Shown: positions 1 through 6,772, counted from the first letter of the stretch. The stretch: 12,413 bases of DNA from Oscillibacter sp. (GCA_022796315.1 JAAWIL010000041.1:1-12413); one strand, 5' to 3'. Translations and numbers: made by a program. The notes: generated from the sequence alone by a model not told the origin.

Positions 1-786
1 GTGGTGACGGACTGGGACCTCTTCAAGCTGGGGACGGACCAGCGGGACAAGCTGACGGCCCTGCTGGAGGACCTGCCGCCCTATGGCTGTCTGGTGTTCG
101 TCTATGACGCCGTCGCCTACGAGCCCAACCGCACCATGAAGAAACTGTGCAAGGCCATTGGGGACCACGTGGAGACGGTGGAGTTCCGGCCCGCCGGCAG
201 CAGCGACCTGATCACGTGGATTGGCCGGCGGTTCCAGGCCTTGGGCAAGGAGATCGACCGCCAGACGGCGGAGTACCTGATCTTCACCTGCGGCGGATTG
301 ATGACGGGCCTGTCCCAGGAGATCGCCAAGATCGGCGCCTACGCCAAGGGCACGGCCATTACCCAGAAGGACATAGACGAGGTGGCGATTCCGGTGCTGT
401 CGGCGGAGGTGTTCCGGCTCTCCGACGCGGTGCTCCAGGGACGGTCGGACCAGGCCGCCGCCATTTTGGGGGACCTCCTGAAGATGCAGACGGAGCCCAT
501 TCAGATCCTGGGCGCCTTGGGCGGGCAGCTGCGGCGGATCTACACCGCCCGCCTGGCCATTGACAACGGGAGGGGCCGGTCCTGGCTCATGGAGCTGTGG
601 GAGATGCGTTCGGACTACCCGGCAAAGCTCCTGATGACGGCGGCGAAGCGGACCACCACCGCCTGGTGCATCAGCGCGGTGAAGCAGTGTCAGGTCCTGG
701 ACCGCCGGATGAAGAGCGAGAAGGGCATCGACCCGGCAGGGGAGCTGAAGCTGCTGATCGTCCGGCTGGGGGCGGAACGGGCATGA
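1..786 (+). CDS. holA: DNA polymerase III subunit delta (HolA), 5'-truncated by window edge
   Basis: This is the C-terminal 261 or so residues of the delta subunit of the clamp loader, the protein that opens the beta sliding clamp during replication. The frame is open to base 1 and begins Val-Val-Thr-Asp-Trp-Asp-Leu-Phe-Lys-Leu, which fits the interior of HolA. The GTG at base 1 is therefore unlikely to be the real start. Family members are about 330-340 residues, so roughly 75-80 N-terminal residues, including the Walker-A-like region, lie upstream. Visible HolA hallmarks are PPYGCLVFVYD near residue 26, GGLMTGLSQEIAKIGAYA near 98, the stretch from ITQKDIDEVAIPVLSAEVF onward, and the alpha-helical collar domain (LGDLLKMQTEPIQILGALGGQLR), ending in a Leu-rich helix typical of the oligomerisation domain. 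The TGA at 784-786 overlaps the ATG of the next gene (783-785), so translation is probably coupled. The family call is firm; only the start is missing. Confidence 0.93.
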   Translation: MVTDWDLFKLGTDQRDKLTALLEDLPPYGCLVFVYDAVAYEPNRTMKKLCKAIGDHVETVEFRPAGSSDLITWIGRRFQALGKEIDRQTAEYLIFTCGGLMTGLSQEIAKIGAYAKGTAITQKDIDEVAIPVLSAEVFRLSDAVLQGRSDQAAAILGDLLKMQTEPIQILGALGGQLRRIYTARLAIDNGRGRSWLMELWEMRSDYPAKLLMTAAKRTTTAWCISAVKQCQVLDRRMKSEKGIDPAGELKLLIVRLGAERA

Positions 787-1382
787 CGCGGATCAAAGAG
801 GCGATTGTGGTAGAGGGGCGCTACGACAAGAACACCCTCTCCCAGGTGGTGGATGCCCCCATTGTGACGCTGGAGGGCTTCTCCGTATTCAACGACAAGG
901 AGAAGCTGCGTTTCCTGCGGCGTCTGGCCCAGGAGCGGGGTCTCATCATCCTGACAGACAGCGACGGCGCGGGCTTTGTGATCCGGAACTACCTGAAGGG
1001 CTCCCTGCCGAGGGAGCAGGTGAAACAGGCCTACATCCCCGACGTTGACGGCAAGGAGCGCCGGAAGCGCGCTCCCGGAAAAGAGGGCAAGCTGGGCGTG
1101 GAGGGGATGCGGCCGGAGGTGCTGCTGGAGGCCCTGCGGCGCTGCGGGGCAACGTTCCTGGACGGGGAAGAGGCGGCGGCAGTGAGCCGGGAGCCGGTTA
1201 CGAAGGGGGATCTCTTTGCCTGGGGTCTCAGCGGCGGAGCGGGGAGTGCGGAGAAGCGGAGAGCACTGCTGAGGCAGCTGGATCTGCCGGCGCATCTGAC
1301 GGCCAACGGCCTGCTGGAGGCGTTGAATCTGCTCTATAGCCGGGAGGACCTGGAGACGCTGCTGTGTCACGACAAGGAATGA
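783..1382 (+). CDS. rnmV: Toprim-domain ribonuclease M5-type protein
   Basis: A 199-residue protein of the RNase M5 family (Toprim plus the C-terminal region often labelled DUF4093). In Bacillus this enzyme trims 5S rRNA precursors with help from ribosomal protein L18. The Toprim signatures are present: KEAIVVEGRYD at residues 5-15 with the conserved Glu11, and ILTDSDGAG at 56-64 with the Asp pair D59/D61. A GVEGM motif at 105-109 matches the GVEH motif of Bacillus RnmV. A very basic stretch (KERRKRAPGKEGK, 91-103) precedes it and could touch RNA. The ATG at 783 overlaps the holA stop as ATGA, with only a G-rich weak ribosome site upstream, so translational coupling is likely. Start codons upstream in the same frame would lie inside holA and have no ribosome site. 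Length suits RNase M5 (about 180-200). Actual 5S processing is inferred from the family. Confidence 0.8.
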   Translation: MTRIKEAIVVEGRYDKNTLSQVVDAPIVTLEGFSVFNDKEKLRFLRRLAQERGLIILTDSDGAGFVIRNYLKGSLPREQVKQAYIPDVDGKERRKRAPGKEGKLGVEGMRPEVLLEALRRCGATFLDGEEAAAVSREPVTKGDLFAWGLSGGAGSAEKRRALLRQLDLPAHLTANGLLEALNLLYSREDLETLLCHDKE

Positions 1383-1394
1383 AAAAAGTTTCGC

Positions 1395-1459
1395 CAGCCT
1401 TTTCAAAGGCTGCGGGGGTCCAGGGGGCGCCGCCCCCTGGCGTTGGAGCGAAGCTCCAA
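1395..1459. repeat. GC-rich hairpin array A downstream of rnmV
   Basis: Two perfect GC-rich hairpins plus a third one follow one another right after the rnmV stop. CAGCCTTT/AAAGGCTG pairs at 1395-1412 (2-nt loop). CCAGGGGGC/GCCCCCTGG pairs at 1420-1440 (9 bp, loop GCC). TTGGAGC/GCTCCAA pairs at 1443-1459 (loop GAA). None is followed by a T-run on the plus strand, so they are not ordinary intrinsic terminators. The central module resembles, in inverted orientation, hairpins at 1634-1680. This suggests a dispersed intergenic repeat family, but copies elsewhere cannot be checked here. Confidence 0.6.
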
Positions 1460-1537
1460 AAAAATCGAGGAGAAACCAGGCGCCAGCCGCCGTTTCTCCC
1501 AGCAATCCACCAATAGAAGCCCCCAATTGAAAAAGAA

Positions 1538-1584
1538 TCAGCGGAAGAAATCGCAAGATACGCGACTTCTTCCGCTGAATTTTT
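1538..1584. terminator. Bidirectional intrinsic terminator between rnmV and the ptb-like gene
   Basis: A 17-bp stem (1538-1554 with 1562-1578, one A-C mismatch, 7-nt loop AAGATAC) built around AGCGGAAGAA/TTCTTCCGCT. On the plus strand it is followed by A then five T (1580-1584). On the minus strand it is followed by TTCTTTTT (from bases 1537-1530). It is well placed to stop transcription from both converging genes. The longest uncovered stretch here, 1383-1696, holds only this element and the two hairpin arrays. Confidence 0.85.
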
Positions 1585-1610
1585 ACTCGGTGTTAAATCA
1601 GACGCCGCCC

Positions 1611-1680
1611 CTGAGGCTCCGCCTCAGACACCGCCAGGGACGCCGCCCCTGGACCCCGGCAGGGGGCGCGTTGCCCCCTG
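1611..1680. repeat. GC-rich hairpin array B downstream of the ptb-like gene
   Basis: Three successive hairpins lie just past the minus-strand gene end: CTGAGGC/GCCTCAG at 1611-1627 (loop TCC), CCAGGG/CCCTGG at 1634-1652, and CAGGGGGC/GCCCCCTG at 1660-1680 (loop GCGTT). Read on the minus strand the order is GGGGT-G-CAGGGGGC hairpin, GGGGT-CCAGGGG hairpin, then a GAGGC-based hairpin. This parallels array A on the plus strand (GGGGGT-CCAGGGGGC hairpin, then a GGAGC-based hairpin). Each convergent gene thus carries a like-oriented array at its own 3' end. Confidence 0.6.
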
Positions 1681-1696
1681 CACCCCGACAGCTGGC

Positions 1697-2629
1697 TTAC
1701 TCCTTAGCCTGCTTCTTCCGCCAGGCATCCAGCACAGCGCAGAATACCAGAGACAGCTCCGTCTCCTCCGCGGCGGCGGACCGGGAGGTCAGCGCGATGG
1801 GCACCCGGGCGCCTACCACCGCGCCGCAGGTGATGGCGTGGGCGTGAATCAGCCAGCTCTTCACCAGTGTGTTGGCCGTGGAGAGGTCCGGGGCAATGAT
1901 GCCGTCAAAGCCGCCGCCGGAGTAGGGACAGTCGTAGTTCTTCAGCCGGGCGGCCTCCTGGCTGAGGATCAGGTCGTAGGCGATGGGGCCCCACAGCTCG
2001 CAGTCCGCGAAGGGACGGCGCGCCTGCTCGGATACCAGCCGCTGGGCCTCCACGGTGTCCTGCATGTGGAAGGTGACCTCCTCTACCAGCGCCAGCATCG
2101 CCAGCTTCGGATTCTCGTAGCCGAAGGCCTTCAGGGCGTCGGCGGTGTTGCGGATGATGGCCTTCTTCTGCTCCAGGCTGGGCTTGATGATCACCGTCAT
2201 GTCCGACAGCGCCAGCAGCTTGGGGTACTCCGGCAGGGATACCAGAGATACATGGGTCATCAGCCGGTCCGTCCGGAGCCCGTTGGCCCGGTCCAGCACC
2301 GGCATCAGGAACTGACGGGTGCCGATGTTGCCGCGCATCAGAATGTCGCCGTCGCCGCTGCGGATGATGTCAACGGCCTCCTGAGTGATGTTGTGGCCCG
2401 GGGGCGTGTCCACCATGGTGTACGGCTCCCGGTCCAGGCCCAGCTTCTCCAGCAGGGCGATGGTGCGGGCGCGGTCGCCCACCAGAACGGGCTGCACAAA
2501 GCCCGCCTCCTGGGCCTGGAAGATGCCGCGGATCATGTTCTCTCCGTCAGAGCCCGCCAGGATGACCCGCAGGGGGCGTTCCGGCTTGGGAACCTGGCTG
2601 ATAATATCATCAAAATTCTTTAACTCCAT
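1697..2629 (-). CDS. Phosphate acetyl/butyryltransferase family enzyme
   Basis: A 310-residue PTA_PTB-family acyltransferase, which exchanges CoA for phosphate on acetyl- or butyryl-CoA in the cytoplasm, the step before an acyl kinase makes ATP. The start is set at the ATG of MELKNFDDII because AAAGGA lies about 10 nt upstream and a strong promoter sits behind it. The longer open frame from 2710 would begin inside the -35 box. Family marks include VLVGD at residues 48-52, the LMRGNIGT segment at 97-104 (counterpart of the Ptb MKG..NT segment), GLRT at 117-120, GPIAYDLILSQEAA and a TSRS motif near the C terminus. Length is closer to Ptb (about 300) than to Pta (about 330). No butyrate kinase gene is adjacent, so the substrate is uncertain; similar proteins are often annotated as bifunctional enoyl-CoA hydratase/phosphate acetyltransferase. 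It appears monocistronic. Confidence 0.85.
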   Translation of the reverse strand: MELKNFDDIISQVPKPERPLRVILAGSDGENMIRGIFQAQEAGFVQPVLVGDRARTIALLEKLGLDREPYTMVDTPPGHNITQEAVDIIRSGDGDILMRGNIGTRQFLMPVLDRANGLRTDRLMTHVSLVSLPEYPKLLALSDMTVIIKPSLEQKKAIIRNTADALKAFGYENPKLAMLALVEEVTFHMQDTVEAQRLVSEQARRPFADCELWGPIAYDLILSQEAARLKNYDCPYSGGGFDGIIAPDLSTANTLVKSWLIHAHAITCGAVVGARVPIALTSRSAAAEETELSLVFCAVLDAWRKKQAKE

Positions 2630-2681
2630 TTTGCTACAGTCCTTTCTCCCGATCTTCTCAGGGCGAAAAAATTCCTTTTCT

Positions 2682-2710
2682 ATTATAGGAGGTCCGGACA
2701 GCATTTGCAA
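2682..2710 (-). promoter_or_regulatory. Sigma-A promoter of the ptb-like gene
   Basis: On the minus strand, -35 TTGCAA (2705-2710) is separated by exactly 17 bp from a perfect -10 TATAAT (2682-2687). Transcription would start about 45 nt before the ATG at 2629. The spacer contains the perfect 8-bp palindrome GTCCGGAC (2692-2699), a possible operator. Confidence 0.8.
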
Positions 2711-2865
2711 GGTTGTTTGTAAAATTTTTCTGAAAAAAGAAAAAATTGCGTAAGGTTGCAGGAAACTTGCCGGAAGCCGTACGTACTCCTGCCGTGTTTC
2801 GACAGATTTCGCAGTAAAAATGTGATAGGTTACGGGCGAATCTTAGAGTTGGGAGGGCAAACGGT

Positions 2866-3114
2866 TTGAGAAGCATTCTGACAGGAACCGCGGAGTGCGG
2901 GGGCTCGGATGTCCGGTACTACCTGCTGCAGGAGCCGCTGGGGGAGGAGGCGGAGTGTTACGGTGTGGCGGTGGAGTACGGCGGAGAGCGGGCAGAGCTC
3001 CGGGACCTGACGCCCTCACGGGGCAGGGCGGAGGAGCTGCTGGAGCGGATGCGGCGGGGTCAGGTGACGCCAGTGACGGCCAGGGATGTGGTAGAGGACT
3101 GGCTTTTGGAGTGA
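2866..3114 (+). CDS. Small DUF6514-like protein of unknown function
   Basis: An 82-residue acidic protein starting at TTG (2866), with GGGAGGG 8 nt upstream as ribosome site. No ATG or GTG in frame has a better site. It has no signal peptide or membrane segment. From memory it matches small Oscillospiraceae/Lachnospiraceae proteins labelled DUF6514. The core is an N-terminal beta-strand pair (VRYYLLQEP, then YGVAVEY), followed by RDLTPSRGRAEELLERMRRG and the very typical ending QVTPVTARDVVEDWL. No biochemical role is known to me. It lies 16 bp upstream of the glnS promoter, which has its own -35/-10, so co-transcription is possible but not needed. I found no convincing promoter in the 155 bp ahead of it. 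The gene itself is quite certain from the ribosome site, codon bias and family-like ending; the family name is moderately sure. Confidence 0.75.
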   Translation: MRSILTGTAECGGSDVRYYLLQEPLGEEAECYGVAVEYGGERAELRDLTPSRGRAEELLERMRRGQVTPVTARDVVEDWLLE

Positions 3115-3130
3115 GATCTGCCATTTTTTC

Positions 3131-3159
3131 TTGCTTTTTTTTCTGCGGGTCGATATAAT
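3131..3159 (+). promoter_or_regulatory. Sigma-A promoter of glnS
   Basis: TTGCTT (3131-3136), 17-bp T-rich spacer, perfect TATAAT (3154-3159). The predicted start near 3166 leaves a leader of only about 22 nt, carrying the AAGGAGG site. Confidence 0.75.
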
Positions 3160-3187
3160 AAGTGAGACTTGCGAAGGAGGGAATGGC

Positions 3188-4876
3188 ATGGCAGACGAAC
3201 TGAAAACCGCGCAGGAGGAGAGCAGAAACTTCATCCACGCGTTGATTGATGAGGATATCGGGCCGGGCGGACAGTATGAGGGCATGACGGTACACACCCG
3301 GTTTCCGCCGGAGCCCAACGGATATCTGCACATCGGACACTGTAAGGCGCTGACGATTGACTTCGGCACCGCCGAGAAGTACGGCGGCCTGTGCAACCTG
3401 CGGATGGACGACACAAACCCCACCAAAGAGGATGAGGAATTTGTGGAGGCCATCAAGGAGGACATCCACTGGCTGGGCTTTGACTGGGGAGACCGGTTCT
3501 TTTACGGCTCGGACTACTTTGAGGAGGATTACCGCCAGGCGGTGGGCCTCATTCAAAAGGGATTGGCCTACGTGTGCCAGCTGAGCCCGGAGGAGTTTAA
3601 GGAGTACCGGGGCAGCGTGGGCGTGCCCGCCCGGAGTCCCTACCGGGACCGGCCTATGGAGGAGAGCCTGGACCTCTTCGCGCGGATGCGCGCCGGCGAG
3701 TTCCCCGACGGGGCCATGACGCTGCGGGCGAAGATTGACCTGGCCAGCGGCAACTTCAACATGCGGGACCCGGTGATCTACCGGATCAACCACCTGCCCC
3801 ACCACCGCTTCGGGAACCAGTGGTGCATCTACCCCATGTACGACTTTGCCCACCCCATTCAGGATGCCTTGGAGGGGATCACCCACAGCCTGTGCTCGCT
3901 GGAGTTTGAGAACCACCGGCCCCTGTACAACTGGGTGGTGGAGCACTGCGACCTCCCCGCCAGGCCCCGGCAGATCGAGTTTGCCCGCCTGGGCATCGAC
4001 CACACGGTGATGAGCAAGCGGAAGCTCCGGCGTCTGGTGGAGGAGGGGAGAGTCTCCGGCTGGGACGATCCCCGGATGCCCACGCTCTGCGGCCTGCGCC
4101 GCCGGGGCTACACACCCCGGTCCATCCGGAACTTCTGCGAGCGCATCGGCGTGGCCAAGTCCGCCAACATCGTGGAGTACGGCTTTCTGGAGCACTGCCT
4201 CCGGGAGGACCTGAACGAGACGGCGGAGCGGGTCATGGCCGTGATCCGGCCCATCAAGCTGACCATCACCAATTACCCCGCCGGGAAGACGGAGACCGTC
4301 ACGGTGGAGAATAACCCGGTAGATCCCGCCGCCGGAACGCGGGAGGTGGCTTTCTCCGGTTCCCTTTGGATTGAGGCCGACGACTTCCTGGAGACCCCGG
4401 TGCCCAAGTACAAGCGCCTGTACCCCGGCGGTCCGGAGTGCCGGCTGAAGGGCGCATACCTCATCACCTGCACCGGCTGCGTGAAGGACGAGGCGGGGAA
4501 CGTGGTGGAGGTCCTGTGCGAGTACGACCCGGACAGCCGGGGCGGCGACCCCGCCGACGGCCGGAAGGTGAAGGGCGCCACCATCCACTGGGTGGACGCG
4601 GCCGCCGCCGCAGATGCGGAGGTGCGGCTGTACGACAACCTCTTCTCCGACGCCGCCCCCGACGCGGCGGACAAGGACTTCCTGGACTGCCTGAACCCAG
4701 GCTCTCTGGAGATCCTCACCGGATGCAAGGTGGAGGCCAGCCTGGCGGAGGCCCAGGCCCCGGCGAATTTCCAGTTCATGCGTCTGGGCTACTTCTGCCT
4801 GGACAGCAAGGACTCCAAGCCGGGACACCTGGTATTCAACCGGAGTGTGAGCCTGAAGGACAGCTTCAAGAAATAA
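3188..4876 (+). CDS. glnS: Glutamine--tRNA ligase (GlnRS)
   Basis: A 562-residue class I aminoacyl-tRNA synthetase that charges tRNA-Gln with glutamine in the cytoplasm. The start is the ATG at 3188, 7 nt after AAGGAGG; the in-frame TTG at 3131 lies in the promoter. The HIGH signature is PEPNGYLHIGH at 41-51, and the KMSKS equivalent is VMSKR at 274-278. GlnRS rather than GluRS is shown by RMDDTNPTKEDEEFVEAIK, the YRGS..SPYRDR region, WCIYPMYDFAHPIQDALEGI and GWDDPRMPTLCGLRRRGYT, all near-identical to the E. coli enzyme. The C-terminal beta-barrel anticodon-binding half runs from about 345 to 545 (PADGRKVKGATIHWV, YFCLDS). Length is near E. coli GlnRS (554), so there is no fused YqeY domain. 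Many Firmicutes use the GatCAB route to Gln-tRNA instead, so a direct GlnRS implies an acquired or alternative route; whether gatCAB is also present cannot be seen here. Confidence 0.97.
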   Translation: MADELKTAQEESRNFIHALIDEDIGPGGQYEGMTVHTRFPPEPNGYLHIGHCKALTIDFGTAEKYGGLCNLRMDDTNPTKEDEEFVEAIKEDIHWLGFDWGDRFFYGSDYFEEDYRQAVGLIQKGLAYVCQLSPEEFKEYRGSVGVPARSPYRDRPMEESLDLFARMRAGEFPDGAMTLRAKIDLASGNFNMRDPVIYRINHLPHHRFGNQWCIYPMYDFAHPIQDALEGITHSLCSLEFENHRPLYNWVVEHCDLPARPRQIEFARLGIDHTVMSKRKLRRLVEEGRVSGWDDPRMPTLCGLRRRGYTPRSIRNFCERIGVAKSANIVEYGFLEHCLREDLNETAERVMAVIRPIKLTITNYPAGKTETVTVENNPVDPAAGTREVAFSGSLWIEADDFLETPVPKYKRLYPGGPECRLKGAYLITCTGCVKDEAGNVVEVLCEYDPDSRGGDPADGRKVKGATIHWVDAAAAADAEVRLYDNLFSDAAPDAADKDFLDCLNPGSLEILTGCKVEASLAEAQAPANFQFMRLGYFCLDSKDSKPGHLVFNRSVSLKDSFKK

Positions 4877-4879
4877 GGG

Positions 4880-4914
4880 AACCGCCCGGAGCGCAGAGCG
4901 CTCCGGGCGGTTTT
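4880..4914 (+). terminator. Intrinsic terminator of glnS
   Basis: A perfect 15-bp stem, AACCGCCCGGAGCGC (4880-4894) with its complement at 4898-4912, loop AGA, and T-run TTTT at 4911-4914, starting 4 nt after the glnS stop. On the minus strand the hairpin is followed by CCCTTATTTC, so it may stop the converging gene only weakly. Confidence 0.9.
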
Positions 4915-4938
4915 ACATAGAACGGCAGGGGCGGAAGC

Positions 4939-5844
4939 TTACGGAAGCGAAATCTTCTCCTCCAGCCGGTAGAACGTGAACGCCCCCGATCCCAGCAGGC
5001 GCCCGTCCTGGTCCGTCACCCGCACGTCGTACACACAGATGGTCTTCCCGGACTTGGCCTCCACCGCCTCCGCAGTGACAAAATCCCCCACTTTGGCGCT
5101 GCGGAAAAAGTGGTAGGAGGCGTTCACCGTCACCGCGCCGTAGCCCTTGGCCACCATGGCGGAGCCGGCGGCCGTATCGGCCATGGTGAAGTAGACGCCG
5201 CCGTGGGCCCGGCCCAAGGGGTTCAGGTCCTCTTCGCCGATGGTCTTGGTGACCACGGCCCCCCTGGCGGAGATGGACGCCACCGTGATGCCCATCCGGG
5301 CGGCAAAGCGGTTTTTCTGGTTGCGGTAGGCCACCAGCTTGGCGAAGTCCACGGCGGGGGCGCTGTACTGGTAGGCCAGGCGGTCCGTGCCGTCCCGGAG
5401 GGTGATGACGCCGCAGTACTGAAAGCCAAAGCGCTCCAGGGCCCGCTGGGTGGGGAGGTTGTCCCGGTGGGTGTCACTCCGGAGGGTAGGACACCGCCCC
5501 AGGCACCAGCGGAAGCAGGCCTCTGCCACGCCGGGAACCGCCCCGGTGGAGGCCAGGCGGTGAATGACTCCGTAGGGGCCGTCGTCGGGCCACGCGCCGT
5601 CGATCCGGGCATAGGTGGGCTCCACGTCCCTGCCGTGGAGAAAGCAGAACACACCGGCCAGGGTCCCGTCCTCCCACATGGTGTAGCAGCTTCCCGCCGT
5701 GATCTCCTGGGAGATCAGCTCCCGGCCGGGGTAGCCGTCCGCCCACTGGGTGAGGTTGCCGCTGCGGCGCATGAACTCTCTGGCCCGGTGGTACACATCC
5801 ATAATGGCGTCCAGATCCGCCGGACCCGCGTTTCTAATTTCCAT
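4939..5844 (-). CDS. GNAT acetyltransferase fused to a PaaI-type hot-dog thioesterase
   Basis: A 301-residue two-domain protein. Residues 1-160 look like a GNAT N-acetyltransferase: IRNAGPADLDAIMDVYHRAR at the N-terminal helix, the strand pair around CYTMWEDGTLAGVFCF, YGVIHRLAST where motif A is expected, and the characteristic ending DTHRDNLPTQRALERFGF. Residues 168-295 look like a PaaI/YbgC-class hot-dog thioesterase: NPLGRAHGGVYFTMADTAAG (208-227), with the HGG at 214-216 and Asp223 as the likely catalytic acid, then the AEAVEAKSGKT strand region. Reading frame and codon use are continuous, so it is a genuine fusion, not an overlap. The ATG at 5844 follows AGGAGG by 8 nt. Substrates are unknown. 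A joint role in acyl-CoA housekeeping is only inference. It stands alone with its own promoter. Confidence 0.85.
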   Translation of the reverse strand: MEIRNAGPADLDAIMDVYHRAREFMRRSGNLTQWADGYPGRELISQEITAGSCYTMWEDGTLAGVFCFLHGRDVEPTYARIDGAWPDDGPYGVIHRLASTGAVPGVAEACFRWCLGRCPTLRSDTHRDNLPTQRALERFGFQYCGVITLRDGTDRLAYQYSAPAVDFAKLVAYRNQKNRFAARMGITVASISARGAVVTKTIGEEDLNPLGRAHGGVYFTMADTAAGSAMVAKGYGAVTVNASYHFFRSAKVGDFVTAEAVEAKSGKTICVYDVRVTDQDGRLLGSGAFTFYRLEEKISLP

Positions 5845-5870
5845 AGTATCGTCCTCCTGTTTCTCTCCCT

Positions 5871-5900
5871 ATTTTGACCCAGAGACCACGGTGATGTCAA
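5871..5900 (-). promoter_or_regulatory. Promoter of the GNAT-thioesterase gene
   Basis: Minus strand: perfect -35 TTGACA (5895-5900), 18-bp spacer, -10 CAAAAT (5871-5876, 4 of 6 matches). The start would fall about 20 nt before the ATG, just ahead of the AGGAGG site. Confidence 0.65.
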
Positions 5901-5972
5901 CCCCCGCCTGCGGGAAACCGGAAAAAAGTTTGGGGCCGGCCCATGGAGTGGAATGGAGTTTTCGGGAAAGAC

Positions 5973-6003
5973 AAAAATGGAGCGGCCATTGGCCGCTCCA
6001 TTT
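5973..6003 (-). terminator. Intrinsic terminator of sigG overlapping its stop codon
   Basis: A perfect 13-bp stem, 5975-5987 with 5991-6003 (loop ATT on the plus strand), is followed on the minus strand by a U-run from A5973-5977. Bases 6002-6003 are both the first two stem bases and the last two bases of the sigG TAA codon. Confidence 0.85.
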
Positions 6004-6772
6004 AAATATTCTTTTTAATGGTGTTAATGGCGCCCTTCTCCAGCCGGGATACCTGGGCCTGGGAGATTCCCACCTCGGCGGAGACCTCCATCTGGGTCTT
6101 CCCCTCGTAGAACCGCAGGGACAGAATCCGCCGCTCCCGCTCGTCCAGGCGCTCCAGGGCGTCCTTTAGAGCGATGCGGTCCGTCCAGTGCTCGTCCGTA
6201 TTCTTGGTGTCGCTGACCTGGTCCATGACGCACACGGTGTCGCCGCCGTCGGCGTAGACCGGCTCATAGAGGGACACCGGGTCCACAATGGCGTCCATGG
6301 CGAAGACCACCTCCTCCCGGGGGATGCCCAGCTCCTTGGCGATCTGCTCCACCGTAGGCTCCCGCTGGGTCTCTGCAATCAGACGGTCCCGGGCCTGGAG
6401 GACCCGGTAGGCCGTGTCCCGCATACTGCGGGAGACCCGGATGGCGCTGTTGTCCCGCAGGTAGCGCCGGATCTCGCCGATGATCATGGGGACGCCGTAG
6501 GTGGAAAAGCGCACCTTCTGGCTGATGTCGAAGTTGTCAATGGCCTTGATGAGCCCCACGCAGCCCACCTGGAAGAGATCATCGGCGTTCTCCCCACGGT
6601 TGGCGAACCGCTGAATCACCGAGAGCACCAGCCGGAGGTTGCCCTCAATCAGCGTCCGCCGGGCCTCCTGGTCGCCCTCCTTGGTCCGCCGGAGAAGCTC
6701 CATGGTCTCGTCGTTTTTCAGGACCTTCAGCTTCGCGGTATTCACTCCCGCGATCTCTACTTTTCCCTGCAT
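6002..6772 (-). CDS. sigG: RNA polymerase forespore sigma factor G
   Basis: A 256-residue sigma-70-family protein that directs late forespore transcription during endospore formation. It aligns along its length with Bacillus SigG from memory: the N-terminal KVEIAGVNTAKLKVLKN (4-20), region 2 GNLRLVLSVIQRFANRGE..DDLFQVGCVGLIKAIDNFD (44-82), FSTYGVPMIIGEIRRYLRDN (89-108), DPVSLYEPVYADGGD (164-178), and region 4 with KTQMEVSAEVGISQAQVSRLEK (225-246). The N-terminal VEI-GV-T-KL-VL motif and the conserved DPVSL.EP..NDGGD-like loop favour SigG over SigF. The ATG is preceded by AGGGGG at 8 nt. A sigma-F/G-type promoter is visible upstream. The gene is divergent from a ylmC-like gene, whereas in Bacillus sigG lies behind spoIIGA-sigE and reads the same way as ylmC. 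This is firm evidence that the organism belongs to an endospore-forming lineage. Confidence 0.95.
   Translation of the reverse strand: MQGKVEIAGVNTAKLKVLKNDETMELLRRTKEGDQEARRTLIEGNLRLVLSVIQRFANRGENADDLFQVGCVGLIKAIDNFDISQKVRFSTYGVPMIIGEIRRYLRDNSAIRVSRSMRDTAYRVLQARDRLIAETQREPTVEQIAKELGIPREEVVFAMDAIVDPVSLYEPVYADGGDTVCVMDQVSDTKNTDEHWTDRIALKDALERLDERERRILSLRFYEGKTQMEVSAEVGISQAQVSRLEKGAINTIKKNI

Noticed and set aside
1420..1440. Perfect hairpin as an rnmV terminator
   Set aside because: No T-run follows it. A better hairpin with T-runs on both strands lies at 1538-1584.
2630..2710. Longer N terminus for the ptb-like protein starting at 2710
   Set aside because: It would start within the -35 element and read through the promoter. 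The extra 27 residues have no family counterpart.
2711..2865. Promoter for the DUF6514-like gene
   Set aside because: Candidates such as TCGACA with TGATAG at 18 bp match only 2 of 6 bases in the -10, and no sigma-F/G pair fits. Apart from a GTACGTAC palindrome at 2779-2786 I see nothing firm.
2843..4828. 661-residue open frame on the minus strand opposite glnS
   Set aside because: It is antisense to an unmistakable GlnRS, has low-complexity His/Val/Gly/Leu-rich composition typical of GC-rich shadow frames, and shows no family motif.
5110..5877. 255-residue plus-strand frame opposite the GNAT-thioesterase gene
   Set aside because: Antisense shadow; it lacks a good ribosome site and any recognisable domain, whereas the minus-strand gene has promoter, AGGAGG and two domains.
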